Source of the DNA: Lachnospiraceae bacterium | GTDB lineage: Bacteria > Bacillota > Clostridia > Lachnospirales > Lachnospiraceae | DNA length: 57,977 nt | Reading direction: 5' to 3' | NCBI GenBank assembly: GCA_024697065.1 | Contig: JAILGE010000024.1 | Coordinates: 1-57,977 of the forward strand | Program-made: the position numbers and the translations under genes | Notes under the pieces: model-generated | What the model saw: the letters and a program-made list of their open reading frames with translations, nothing else | What the model was told of the DNA's origin: nothing | Database searches by the model: none | Part shown: piece after piece, positions 36,526-45,598 of the stretch | Layout of the letters: each line of letters starts with the position of its first letter | Position numbering within the stretch: position 1 is the first letter of the stretch

Positions 36526-37785
36526 ATGGCAGTTATCAGACCTTTTAAAGCTGTAAGACCCGCTAAGGGAATGGAAGAGCGTATTGCTGCACTTCCTTAT
36601 GATGTTTATTCGAGAGCAGAAGCCAAAGTGGTCGTTGAGAAGAATCCTGATTCTTTTCTCGCTATAGACAGAGCGGAGACACAGTTCCCGGATTCGGTTG
36701 ATACATATGCAGACGAGGTTTATGCAAAAGCTGCATCCATGCTTAAGGAAAAGATTGAGAAGGGTGCTTTTGTTCAGGAAGATAAGGCTGTTTATTATGT
36801 ATATGAACTCACAATGGACGGAAGGACTCAGACCGGTATAACTGCCTGTGCATCCATCGATGATTATCAGAATGCAGTTATCAAGAAGCACGAGAATACA
36901 AGAGCGGATAAAGAAGTTGACCGTATCAGACACGTGGATACATGCTCTGCCCAGACAGGACCTATATTCCTTGCTTATCGTGAAAATGCTGTTATAAGCA
37001 GTATTGTTGAAAAGGCAAAGTCGAAAGATGCCTTATATGACTTTACTTCCGATGACGGAATAAGACACAGGGTATTCGTTATAAATGATGATGCGGATAT
37101 CGCTGCCATAGAGAAAGCCTTCGGGACTATAGATTCCATATATATTGCTGACGGTCATCACAGATGTGCTTCTGCCGTAAAGGTGGGATTAAAGAGACGC
37201 GAGGAGAATCCGGGCTTTACGGGTGATGAGGAATTTAATTTCTTCCTTTCTGTTCTTTTCCCGGACAATGAACTCATGATCATGGATTATAACAGAGTGG
37301 TCCATGATCTGAACGGAAATACCGTTGAAGGTTTTATCGAAAAGATAAAAGCAGGATTTGAGGTAGAGGAAAAAGGATCCGGAGAGCCTTATAAGCCGGG
37401 AAATAAGGGAACCTTTGGAATGTATATCGACGGAAAATGGTATGAGTTGTCTGTTAAAGATGCTTATAAGAGCGATGATCCCGTTGATGGTCTGGATGTT
37501 TCGATATTACAGAAATATGTACTGGATGAGATCCTGGATATCAAGGATCCCAAGACCGATAACCGCATTGAATTCGTAGGCGGAATAAGAGGCCTTAAGG
37601 AACTTGAGGTCAGAACAGATAATTATACAGATGCGGGAAAGAAGGAGTATGGTGTTGCATTTTCAATGTATCCCACATCCATCGGTGAGCTTTTTGCCGT
37701 GGCTGATGCAGGAAGACTCATGCCTCCCAAGTCTACATGGTTTGAGCCTAAACTCAGGAGCGGTATCTTTATCCATCTTATCTGA
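36526..37785 (+). CDS. DUF1015 family protein
   Basis: The 419-residue protein matches DUF1015: AVIRPFKAVRPAKGMEERIAA at the start, KKHENTRADKEVDRIRH, QTGPIFLAYR, IADGHHRCASA and a C-terminal MPPKSTWFEPKLRSG. The ADGHHR motif with the KHE segment looks like an active site, but no reaction is established. It lies downstream of serC-serA, an association I recall from other Clostridia, which hints at a serine or phosphoserine link. That is inference. Confidence 0.88.
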   Translation: MAVIRPFKAVRPAKGMEERIAALPYDVYSRAEAKVVVEKNPDSFLAIDRAETQFPDSVDTYADEVYAKAASMLKEKIEKGAFVQEDKAVYYVYELTMDGRTQTGITACASIDDYQNAVIKKHENTRADKEVDRIRHVDTCSAQTGPIFLAYRENAVISSIVEKAKSKDALYDFTSDDGIRHRVFVINDDADIAAIEKAFGTIDSIYIADGHHRCASAVKVGLKRREENPGFTGDEEFNFFLSVLFPDNELMIMDYNRVVHDLNGNTVEGFIEKIKAGFEVEEKGSGEPYKPGNKGTFGMYIDGKWYELSVKDAYKSDDPVDGLDVSILQKYVLDEILDIKDPKTDNRIEFVGGIRGLKELEVRTDNYTDAGKKEYGVAFSMYPTSIGELFAVADAGRLMPPKSTWFEPKLRSGIFIHLI

Positions 37786-37866
37786 CAGATGCAGATATAT
37801 CAGGCCACCCGAGGTCTGGCAATACACCCGCAGCCTGCGGGAATAAATATAAAAGGGGGCGCCTTC

Positions 37867-40284
37867 ATGAATAAGAAATTATATAATCTCATGGATTGGG
37901 CGAAGATCGAAGAAGTTGTTTACGGAGAATGTGATAAGCCGTCGGATTTTCTCGGCAGTCACAATTATGGAAGACAGTCGCTGGTTCAGTGTTTTTTTCC
38001 GGGAGCTGAATCGGTAACGGTTTATATAGAAGATCAGAAAGCTTTAAAAGGCCGTACTGTAAAGGATGAAGTGAAGATGGAACAGGCAGATGAAGCCGGT
38101 TTCTTCGCTGTACTTCTCCCCGGTACAGACAGGACCGATTACAGATATCATGTTACTTATCCTGCTGATGAGGAAAATAATAAAACAGTAGAAGATGTAA
38201 GGGATATCTACAATTTCGGCAGGATACTTTCCGAAGAAGATGAAGACAGATTCATCTCCGGCGGAGAGAGAAAAGCATATGAATATATGGGAGCTCATAA
38301 AAAGACCGTAAAAGGTGTGCGCGGAACGGTATTCCGTGTATGGGCGCCGGATGCTGTGAGGGTTAGTGTCTGCGGTGATTTTAATTCCTGGAAGGGATTG
38401 GGCATGCCCATGAACAGACTTGAGCGCAGCGGTATCTTTGAATTATTTATCCCCGGGATAGAAACCGGAGAAAAATATAAATATGAGATAGTAATGAGAG
38501 GCGGCTCGAAAACTTTCAAGGCGGATCCCTACAGCTTCAGACAGGAGCTCAGACCGGACTCTGCATCTGTTGTATGCAATATCGCAACTCACAAGTGGGA
38601 CGACAGCGGATGGATGGAGATGCGGAAAAAAGACAAACGTCCTATAAATATATATGAAGTGCCGCTTTCATCATGCGCTTCCACAGAAACGGGTTTTATC
38701 CGCATAAGTGAGCTCGCACCGTCTCTTGCAAAATATGTAAAGAATATGGGATATACCCACGTATCCCTTATGCCTTTTACAGAATATCCGGATGATGATT
38801 CCAACGGATTTCATCCGTCACTTTTATTTGCTCCGACTTCCAGATTCGGATCGTCGGAAGATTACATGACCTTTGTTGATACCATGCACGCGGAAGGTAT
38901 CGGAGTCATCATGCAGTGGGCTGCATCAGATTTCTCAAACGCGGAATATGGTCTTGGCGGCTTTGACGGCACAAGTCTCTATGAGAATCCAGATCCCAGA
39001 CGTGGAATGGATCCGAGGACAGGTATGTTCCTCTTTGATGCCGGAAGATATGAAGTAAAAGAATATCTGTTATCGGCTCTCAATTTCTTCGCGGATTTTT
39101 ATCATATCGACGGCTTTACTTTTACTGAAGTAACAGGGACGCTTTACCTTGATTACTACAGAAAACCCGGTGAATGGGAAGCGAATATATATGGAGGCGT
39201 GGAGAATCTTGAGTATGTAAGCTTCTATAAGGAAGCTAATAAGATGCTTCATTCGGCATATCCGGGAATGATAACCATAGCCGAAGAATCAAGCGGATAC
39301 AGCACAGTGACCGGTGAAGGCGACGATTCCCTGGGCTTTGATTACAAGTCAGACAGCAATTTCATTAATGAGATCGCTCACTATCTGTCAAAAGATCCGA
39401 TAGAAAGAAAGCATTATCATAAGGAACTTACAGACAGTACTCTTTATCAGTACTGCGAGAATTATATCCTTCCCGTATCCCGCATGCATCTTGATTTCAG
39501 ACAGGGCGGACTTTTCTCCAGGATGAACGGAGATGATGATATGAAATGGGAGAATCTGAAGCTCCTTTTTGCATATCAGGCTTTTCATGTCGGTAAGATG
39601 TCTGTTTTTATGGGACAGGAAGCGGGTTCACCCGTATCTTTTGAAGGGGTAGGGCGGATAGATATCACGGCCCATACCGAGAAGCAGCAGTATTTTAAAA
39701 ATTTTATAAAAGAACTCAATCATTTTTATGCCGCGCACCCCGCACTTTCGGAAGACAGCACCGAGGAAGGTTTCTCCTGGATCAGTGAGAATTCGGCAGA
39801 AGATAATGTATTGTCATTTGTAAGAAAAAGCGGGAAAGATGTGCTCCTGATAGCATTTAACTTTGCGAATGCAGAGTATAAGTGTTATGAACTCGGAGTT
39901 CCCGCCGATGGAAAATACAAAGAAATATTCTGCTCTTCGGGTGTGGATTTCGGCGGTGTAGATGATGCCAATGAGAATCTTCTTTTGGCAAAGGATGAAA
40001 AGGCATGCGGCCGTGACGAATCCGTCACTGTACGCTTAAAGCCTCTTTCGGTTTCGGTATTTGCCTACATTCCATATACAAAAGAAGAACAGGCAATAAT
40101 TGAAAAGAGAAAAGCCGAGAGGATCCGCATTCGAAAAGAACTGCAGGATAAGAAGAGAAAAATGACCGATGCCAGGGTGAAGATCAGAGCTGATCTGAAG
40201 GCTGAGCTTCAGATCAAGATCGCTGAAGCAGAAGACAAGATCGCATCCGGCAGTGAGATAAAAAGAAGGAAGGTTAGTAAATAA
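37867..40284 (+). CDS. Catalytically degenerate glycogen branching enzyme (GlgB-like) homologue
   Basis: The 805-residue protein aligns along the full GlgB length: CBM48-like domain (RVWAPDAVRVSVCGDFNSW), GH13 barrel (FDGTSLYENPDPRRG, GEWEANIYGGVENLE) and C-terminal beta domain. Active-site positions have changed. Region I DWVPGHF reads QWAASDF (Gln350, Asp355); region II LRVDAV reads FTFTEV (Thr418, Thr420 at the Arg and nucleophile Asp); region IV SHDEV reads SRMHL (Arg539, Met540). Only the region III Glu (IAEES, Glu473) remains. A charged helical tail of about 70 residues follows. It should not branch glucan, yet it is intact and long, so a glucan-binding or regulatory role is likely. AAAAGGGGG supports ATG 37867. 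Confidence 0.85.
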   Translation: MNKKLYNLMDWAKIEEVVYGECDKPSDFLGSHNYGRQSLVQCFFPGAESVTVYIEDQKALKGRTVKDEVKMEQADEAGFFAVLLPGTDRTDYRYHVTYPADEENNKTVEDVRDIYNFGRILSEEDEDRFISGGERKAYEYMGAHKKTVKGVRGTVFRVWAPDAVRVSVCGDFNSWKGLGMPMNRLERSGIFELFIPGIETGEKYKYEIVMRGGSKTFKADPYSFRQELRPDSASVVCNIATHKWDDSGWMEMRKKDKRPINIYEVPLSSCASTETGFIRISELAPSLAKYVKNMGYTHVSLMPFTEYPDDDSNGFHPSLLFAPTSRFGSSEDYMTFVDTMHAEGIGVIMQWAASDFSNAEYGLGGFDGTSLYENPDPRRGMDPRTGMFLFDAGRYEVKEYLLSALNFFADFYHIDGFTFTEVTGTLYLDYYRKPGEWEANIYGGVENLEYVSFYKEANKMLHSAYPGMITIAEESSGYSTVTGEGDDSLGFDYKSDSNFINEIAHYLSKDPIERKHYHKELTDSTLYQYCENYILPVSRMHLDFRQGGLFSRMNGDDDMKWENLKLLFAYQAFHVGKMSVFMGQEAGSPVSFEGVGRIDITAHTEKQQYFKNFIKELNHFYAAHPALSEDSTEEGFSWISENSAEDNVLSFVRKSGKDVLLIAFNFANAEYKCYELGVPADGKYKEIFCSSGVDFGGVDDANENLLLAKDEKACGRDESVTVRLKPLSVSVFAYIPYTKEEQAIIEKRKAERIRIRKELQDKKRKMTDARVKIRADLKAELQIKIAEAEDKIASGSEIKRRKVSK

Positions 40285-41283
40285 ATGTTTGCAGGCTTGA
40301 TGGAAAAACTTATATTTGACTCGGCTTCTGTTAACAGTGCTGTTGCAGTATATGCCGAAGAGAGTGTTTCGGACGGAAGTGTTTCTTCAGCATCCGCAAA
40401 TGCTTTGAGTTCCGTGTCCGTTGCTGCGGCAGAGAGTGTCGCGGAGATCACGGAAAATGTAGGCGCTTTCAGGACATTTTTTGAAGAGCTTCCTTCGAAA
40501 GCAACAAGCTTTGCGATCAAATTTGTATTTGCTTTAGTCATATTCCTGCTGGGGTCATGGCTTATAAAGATCATCCGCAAGATATTAAAGAAGTCCATGG
40601 AGAAGGCCAAGGCGGATCTGAGCATCAGACATTTTATTGATTCTCTTACCAAGGTTGTTCTTTATGCGCTGCTGATCATATGGCTTGCATCATATTTCGG
40701 CGTTGAGACAACCAGCCTTATAGCCCTTCTGGGTTCGGCGGGTGTTACTGTTGCTCTTGCTATTCAGGGCAGTCTGTCAAACCTTACCGGTGGTGTACTC
40801 ATTCTTTTGCTTAAGCCTTTTAAGCTTGGCGATTACATACATGAAGACAATAAGGGCAACGAAGGTACCGTCAAAGAGATAGGTCTTTTCTATACCAAGC
40901 TTCATACCATAGACGGTCGAACTGTGGTTTTGCCTAACGGAACGCTGGCAAATACATCTCTTATAAATGTTAATATGGCCCCCATGAGACAGCTGATCCT
41001 TTCCTTCGGTATTTCCTACAGCTCCGATATCGACAGAGCGAGAGAAGTGCTCTTTTCGGTAATGGAATCCGAAGAAAAGATATTGAAGGATCTGCAGAAG
41101 AAGGTATATGTTGAGTCTCTGGATTCGTCTGCCGTGACACTTGGTATAAGATGTTTTGTTAAAAACGAAGACTACTTTGAATTGAAATGGAGCATCACCG
41201 AGCATGTCAAAAAAGCATTTGACGAAAACAAGATATCCATACCTTTTGATCAGCTGGATGTACATATGATAGAAGATAAATAA
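40285..41283 (+). CDS. mscS: Mechanosensitive ion channel, MscS family
   Basis: The 332-residue protein has three membrane helices (about residues 75-98, 121-140, 148-175). The pore-lining TM3 reads LLGSAGVTVALAIQGSLSNL, followed by GGVLILLLKPFKLGD and the cytosolic vestibule. It releases osmolytes on hypo-osmotic shock. The first 60 residues are a Ser/Ala-rich extension. The ATG follows the stop of the GlgB-like gene with no gap, so translation is likely coupled. Confidence 0.93.
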   Translation: MFAGLMEKLIFDSASVNSAVAVYAEESVSDGSVSSASANALSSVSVAAAESVAEITENVGAFRTFFEELPSKATSFAIKFVFALVIFLLGSWLIKIIRKILKKSMEKAKADLSIRHFIDSLTKVVLYALLIIWLASYFGVETTSLIALLGSAGVTVALAIQGSLSNLTGGVLILLLKPFKLGDYIHEDNKGNEGTVKEIGLFYTKLHTIDGRTVVLPNGTLANTSLINVNMAPMRQLILSFGISYSSDIDRAREVLFSVMESEEKILKDLQKKVYVESLDSSAVTLGIRCFVKNEDYFELKWSITEHVKKAFDENKISIPFDQLDVHMIEDK

Positions 41284-41354
41284 AGCTTTAAAAGCCTTTT
41301 GCGCAGAAGTTTTACTTGAAAAATAATCCTGCTCCGTTTATAATCGTTTTTGTT

Positions 41355-41427
41355 GCTGAAATAGCTCAGTCGGTAGAGCACTTCACTCGTAATGAAGGGG
41401 TCGTGAGTTCGAGTCTCATTTTCAGCT
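41355..41427 (+). tRNA. tRNA-Thr(CGU)
   Basis: The 73-base sequence folds into a full cloverleaf: acceptor GCTGAAA/TTTCAGC (7 perfect pairs), D stem GCTC/GAGC, anticodon stem CTTCA/TGAAG with loop CTCGTAA (anticodon CGT at 41388-41390, reading ACG), variable loop GGGTC, and T arm GTGAG-TTCGAGT-CTCAT. The CCA end is not encoded. A terminator follows. Confidence 0.95.
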
Positions 41428-41437
41428 TAAACGATAT

Positions 41438-41479
41438 TATCCGTTCGGGACTGATCAGGTTTCGGACGGATATTTTTTT
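41438..41479 (+). terminator. Terminator after tRNA-Thr
   Basis: TATCCGT (41438-41444) pairs with ACGGATA (41466-41472), with the palindrome CTGATCAG in the loop, and a run of T follows. Confidence 0.85.
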
Positions 41480-41553
41480 CGGGCAGATACAGATGTGATC
41501 AAACATACTGATGATCAGAATAAACAGAAATAAGGAGCAGAGAGGAGAAAGAT

Positions 41554-42738
41554 ATGAATAATTTTGAACAGTACACACCCACAAAAGTTATCTTTGGAAA
41601 AGCGGCAGAGGAGAAGGCGGGAGAAGCTGTAAAGAAGGCGGGCGGAAGCAACGTGCTTTTGGTTTATGGCGGCGGAAGCGCAAAGAAAAGCGGTCTCCTT
41701 GACCGTGTCGGCAAATCTCTCGAAGCTGCAGGTATAAAATATACTGAATTTGGCGGGGCGAAGCCCAATCCCACGCTTGCTCATGCAGAGGAAGGCGTGG
41801 CTCTGGCAAAGGAAAAGTGCGTAGATCTTATTCTGGCTGTCGGCGGCGGAAGCGCTATAGATACTGCCAAAGCCATTGCCCATGGAACGGCAAATCCCGA
41901 TAACGACCTGTGGGATCTGTGGACAAAGAAGGTTCCTCTTACAAAGAGTCTTCCGGTGGGAGCGGTTCTGACTATAGCAGCTGCCGGAAGTGAGATGAGC
42001 GATTCTGCGGTCCTCACAAATGAATCAACAGGCGCTAAGGCAGGTATCAATACGGAATTCAACAGATGCAGATTCGCTATCATGAATCCCGAGCTTACCT
42101 TTACGCTTCCGCTTTACCAGCAGGCGGCAGGTATCACGGATATCATGATGCATACAATGGAGAGATATTTCATTCCCGATATCAAGTGTGACCTTACGGA
42201 TGAGATCGCTGAGGGACTCCTCAGAACAGTTATCAAAAACGGGCGGATCGTTATGAAAGATCAGAATGACTATGATGCCCAGGCCGAGATCATGTGGTGT
42301 TCTTCCATATCACACAATAATCTTACGGAGTGCGGACGCGGAAAGGATTTTTCTGTTCATAAATTCGGACATGCATTAAGTGCGGTATTTGATTATACAC
42401 ACGGCGCTTCTCTGGCCGCAGTATGGGGCGCATGGGCGGAGTACTTATACAAGGACGCTCCGGAGAGATTTGCAAAATTTGCCAGAAATGTCTGGAATAT
42501 CAAGGATGATGATGATCTTGGTGCAGCTAAGAAGGGAATAGATGCAACAGTTGAGTATTTCAAGAGTCTGGGCATGCCTGTAAGTCTTAAGGAGATCGGA
42601 CCGGATGTTGACTGGACAGATGAAGTGATCCGTACCCTTGCAATGAAAGCGACCATGCAGGATACCGTCAAGCTTTCACGCATCCGCCCGATAGGTGCTG
42701 CGGAGGCTGCTCAGATATATAAGCTCGCACTTCGTTGA
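41554..42738 (+). CDS. Iron-containing alcohol dehydrogenase (butanol dehydrogenase-like)
   Basis: The 394-residue group III dehydrogenase begins NFEQYTPTKVIFGK, has the NAD(P) loop VGGGSAIDTAKAIA, TIAAAGSEMSDSAV and metal-binding His residues in QQAAGITDIMMHTME, SVHKFGHALSA and DYTHGASLAAVWGAW. It matches BdhA/YugJ-type enzymes that reduce aldehydes to alcohols in fermentation or detoxification. It is a single gene between the tRNA and alaS; its stop codon overlaps the alaS promoter. Confidence 0.92.
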   Translation: MNNFEQYTPTKVIFGKAAEEKAGEAVKKAGGSNVLLVYGGGSAKKSGLLDRVGKSLEAAGIKYTEFGGAKPNPTLAHAEEGVALAKEKCVDLILAVGGGSAIDTAKAIAHGTANPDNDLWDLWTKKVPLTKSLPVGAVLTIAAAGSEMSDSAVLTNESTGAKAGINTEFNRCRFAIMNPELTFTLPLYQQAAGITDIMMHTMERYFIPDIKCDLTDEIAEGLLRTVIKNGRIVMKDQNDYDAQAEIMWCSSISHNNLTECGRGKDFSVHKFGHALSAVFDYTHGASLAAVWGAWAEYLYKDAPERFAKFARNVWNIKDDDDLGAAKKGIDATVEYFKSLGMPVSLKEIGPDVDWTDEVIRTLAMKATMQDTVKLSRIRPIGAAEAAQIYKLALR

Positions 42739-42763
42739 CAGTAGATTTATCTGATAATATAAT
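42735..42763 (+). promoter_or_regulatory. Perfect consensus sigma-A promoter of alaS
   Basis: TTGACA (42735-42740) and TATAAT (42758-42763) are separated by exactly 17 bases. The -35 box overlaps the stop codon of the dehydrogenase gene. The transcript should start near 42770, giving a leader of about 115 bases. Confidence 0.85.
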
Positions 42764-42772
42764 GACGTATGT

Positions 42773-42850
42773 TGTCCCGGGTTCGATCATCCGAATCGGG
42801 GACAGATATGTTTTTAGCGATTCTGATACGCGGGTTCAAACTCGCGTTTT
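42773..42850 (+). other. Two hairpins in the alaS leader, the second terminator-like
   Basis: TGTCCC (42773-42778) pairs with GGGACA (42799-42804), with further pairing inside (GTTCG/CGAAT). Then ACGCGGGT (42828-42835) pairs with ACTCGCGT (42840-42847) around TCAA, followed by TTTTA. Both lie between the promoter and alaS. There is no T-box core. An attenuator or autoregulatory site is possible. Confidence 0.5.
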
Positions 42851-42883
42851 AATGAATAGTTATTTTTGCTAATGGAGGCAGTT

Positions 42884-45535
42884 ATGGAAAAGTACGGCGT
42901 AAATCAGCTCAGAAGAATGTTCCTGGAATATTTTGAAGGTAAGGAACATCTCAAGATGAAGAGTTTTTCACTTGTTCCTCACAATGATAATTCTCTTCTC
43001 ATCATCAATTCAGGTATGGCACCTCTCAAGCCGTACTTTACCGGTCAGGAGATACCGCCCAGAAAGCGCGTGACCACATGCCAGAAATGTGTTCGAACGG
43101 GTGATATTGATAATGTAGGAAAGACGGCACGTCACGGTACTTTTTTCGAAATGCTGGGTAACTTTTCTTTCGGAGATTATTTCAAGAAAGAAGCTATTCC
43201 CTGGGCCTGGGAATTCCTTACGAAGACTGTAGGCCTTGATCCGGAAAGACTTTATCCTTCAGTTTACGTGGATGATGATGAAGCATTTAAGATCTGGAAC
43301 GAGGATATGCATATTCCTGCCGAGAGGATCTTTAAGTTCGGTAAGGAAGATAATTTCTGGGAGCACGGCTCCGGTCCCTGCGGTCCCTGTACCGAGATCT
43401 ATTATGACCGTGGCGAAAAGTACGGATGCGGAAAGCCCGGATGTACCGTAGGCTGTGATTGCGACAGATATATGGAAGTATGGAATGTCGTATTCTCCCA
43501 GTTTGATAATGATGGAAAGGGACATTATTCTGATCTCATCCAGAAAAATATCGATACCGGAATGGGCCTGGAAAGACTGGCTGTTGCAGTTCAGGACGTT
43601 GATTCCATTTTTGATGTGGATACATTAAGAAGTCTTCGCGAAGAAGTCTGCGATATGGCCGGCAAGAAATATCATGATTCCGACAAGGATGATGTTTCCA
43701 TCCGTGTTGTTACGGATCATATCCGTTCGGCAACATTTATGGTATCCGACGGTATCATGCCTTCCAATACCGGACGAGGCTATGTACTCAGAAGGATCAT
43801 CAGACGTGCATGCCGTCACGGAAGACTTCTCGGAATAGAAGGCGCATTCCTTACAAAGCTTGCCGAGAATGTTATAGAAGGTTCAAAAGACGGATATCCC
43901 GAGCTTGATGAGAAGCGTTCTTTCATTATCAATGTAATCAGCGAGGAAGAAGAGAAATTTGACAAGACCATTAATCAGGGTCTTGAGATCCTTGATGATA
44001 TGATCGCTTCCCTTGGTGCTGATAAGACTTTATCCGGAGAGGATGCATTTAAGCTTTTTGATACTTTCGGATTCCCTATCGATCTTACCAAAGAGATCCT
44101 TGAGGAAAAGGGATACACTCTTGATGAAGAGGGATATGAAAAGGCTGCAAAGGAGCATAAGGAAAAAGCAAAAGGCTCCTGGAAAAAGACAAATTACATG
44201 GGTGCTGCTTCAACAATATATGAAGATCTTGATGCTGCGCTCAATACCGAATTTATCGGCTATGACACGCTCACCGCTGATGAAGAGATCGCTGCACTCT
44301 GCCTGCTTCATCCGGAAGGTGACGAGGAAGATTCCGTTGCAACTGCGATTTCCGAAGGACAGCACGGTGCCATCATCACAAAGAAGACACCTTTCTACGG
44401 AACAATGGGTGGTCAGGTCGGAGATACCGGTGTTATAGAGACTAAGGACGGAAGCTTTACCGTAACAGAGTCCATACATGTAGCCGGATCCAAGATCGCC
44501 CATGTCGGTGTTGTTACAAAGGGAATGATCAAAGTAGGTGATGTTGCAACTCTTAAGGTAGATGCTGCGGGAAGAAATGCCACATGCCGCAATCATTCCG
44601 CTACACATCTTATGCAAAAGGCTCTTCGCGAAGTTCTCGGAACTCATGTTGAGCAGAAGGGTTCTTATCAGGATCCTGATAAGACCAGATTTGACTTCTC
44701 TCATTTCAAGGCTATGACAGCTGAGGAGATCAGAAAGGTTGAAGATATCGTTAATTCCAAGATATCCGAGGGCCTTGATGTTGTTACAAAAGTAATGGAT
44801 ATCGAGGAAGCAAAGAAGACCGGCGCTATGGCTCTCTTTGGTGAGAAGTACGGTGATAAGGTCAGAGTGGTGGATATGGATGAGTGGTCCGTTGAATTCT
44901 GCGGCGGTACTCATGTAAAGAATACAAATCAGATCGGACAGTTCAAGATCCTTGCCGAGAACGGTGTATCTGCAGGTGTTCGAAGGATAGAAGCCATTAC
45001 AGGTGATAATGTAAGAAAGTATTATGCGGACCTTGAAGCAAAAGCTGAGGAAGCTGCTGCACTTCTTAAGACCACACCGGCTGAACTGGCTGATCATATC
45101 AAGAAGCTCCAGGAAGAACTGCGCGAAGTCAAACGTGAGAATGAATCCTTAAAGAGCAAAGCAGCATCCGGACAGATGGGCAATATCATGGATAAGGTTA
45201 CAGAGGTAAAGGGTGTTAAGCTTTTAGCCGCAAGTGTTGACAACGTTGATATGAACGGCCTCAGAGACCTGGGGGATCAGCTTAAGGAAAAGCTTGGAAG
45301 CGGAATCCTTCTTCTTGCTTCTGCCAAGGACGGCAAGGTTAATCTTGTTTCCATGGCTACGGATGATGTTATAGCAAAGGGAGCTCATGCAGGTAATCTG
45401 ATCAAAGGCGTAGCTGCGCTTGTCGGCGGTGGCGGCGGCGGAAGACCTAATATGGCTCAGGCCGGAGGTAAGAATCCGGATGGAATCCCTGCTGCTGTGG
45501 CAGAAGCTGCCAAGGTGCTTGAGGGACAGCTTTGA
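42884..45535 (+). CDS. alaS: Alanyl-tRNA synthetase
   Basis: This 883-residue class II synthetase has the catalytic core at the N-terminus (LRRMFLEYFEGKEHLK; FTGQEIPPRKRVTTCQKC), an editing domain with zinc ligands His571 and His575 (NHSATH) and Cys673/His677 (CGGTH), and a C-terminal coiled coil plus Gly-rich C-Ala domain. TGGAGG supports ATG 42884 over upstream starts at 42866. It is transcribed from its own promoter. Confidence 0.97.
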   Translation: MEKYGVNQLRRMFLEYFEGKEHLKMKSFSLVPHNDNSLLIINSGMAPLKPYFTGQEIPPRKRVTTCQKCVRTGDIDNVGKTARHGTFFEMLGNFSFGDYFKKEAIPWAWEFLTKTVGLDPERLYPSVYVDDDEAFKIWNEDMHIPAERIFKFGKEDNFWEHGSGPCGPCTEIYYDRGEKYGCGKPGCTVGCDCDRYMEVWNVVFSQFDNDGKGHYSDLIQKNIDTGMGLERLAVAVQDVDSIFDVDTLRSLREEVCDMAGKKYHDSDKDDVSIRVVTDHIRSATFMVSDGIMPSNTGRGYVLRRIIRRACRHGRLLGIEGAFLTKLAENVIEGSKDGYPELDEKRSFIINVISEEEEKFDKTINQGLEILDDMIASLGADKTLSGEDAFKLFDTFGFPIDLTKEILEEKGYTLDEEGYEKAAKEHKEKAKGSWKKTNYMGAASTIYEDLDAALNTEFIGYDTLTADEEIAALCLLHPEGDEEDSVATAISEGQHGAIITKKTPFYGTMGGQVGDTGVIETKDGSFTVTESIHVAGSKIAHVGVVTKGMIKVGDVATLKVDAAGRNATCRNHSATHLMQKALREVLGTHVEQKGSYQDPDKTRFDFSHFKAMTAEEIRKVEDIVNSKISEGLDVVTKVMDIEEAKKTGAMALFGEKYGDKVRVVDMDEWSVEFCGGTHVKNTNQIGQFKILAENGVSAGVRRIEAITGDNVRKYYADLEAKAEEAAALLKTTPAELADHIKKLQEELREVKRENESLKSKAASGQMGNIMDKVTEVKGVKLLAASVDNVDMNGLRDLGDQLKEKLGSGILLLASAKDGKVNLVSMATDDVIAKGAHAGNLIKGVAALVGGGGGGRPNMAQAGGKNPDGIPAAVAEAAKVLEGQL

Positions 45536-45598
45536 TAATATTATGACAGCTGAATGATCGGTTGAAACATCGTTTTTACAGATACTTTTGAGGTGGGT

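Noticed and set aside
42764-42883. T-box riboswitch before alaS
   Set aside because: No AGGGTGGNACCGCG-type core or specifier stem is visible, only two simple hairpins.
44210-45097. Long reverse-strand frame opposite alaS
   Set aside because: It is a shadow of the conserved alaS coding sequence with no recognisable protein.
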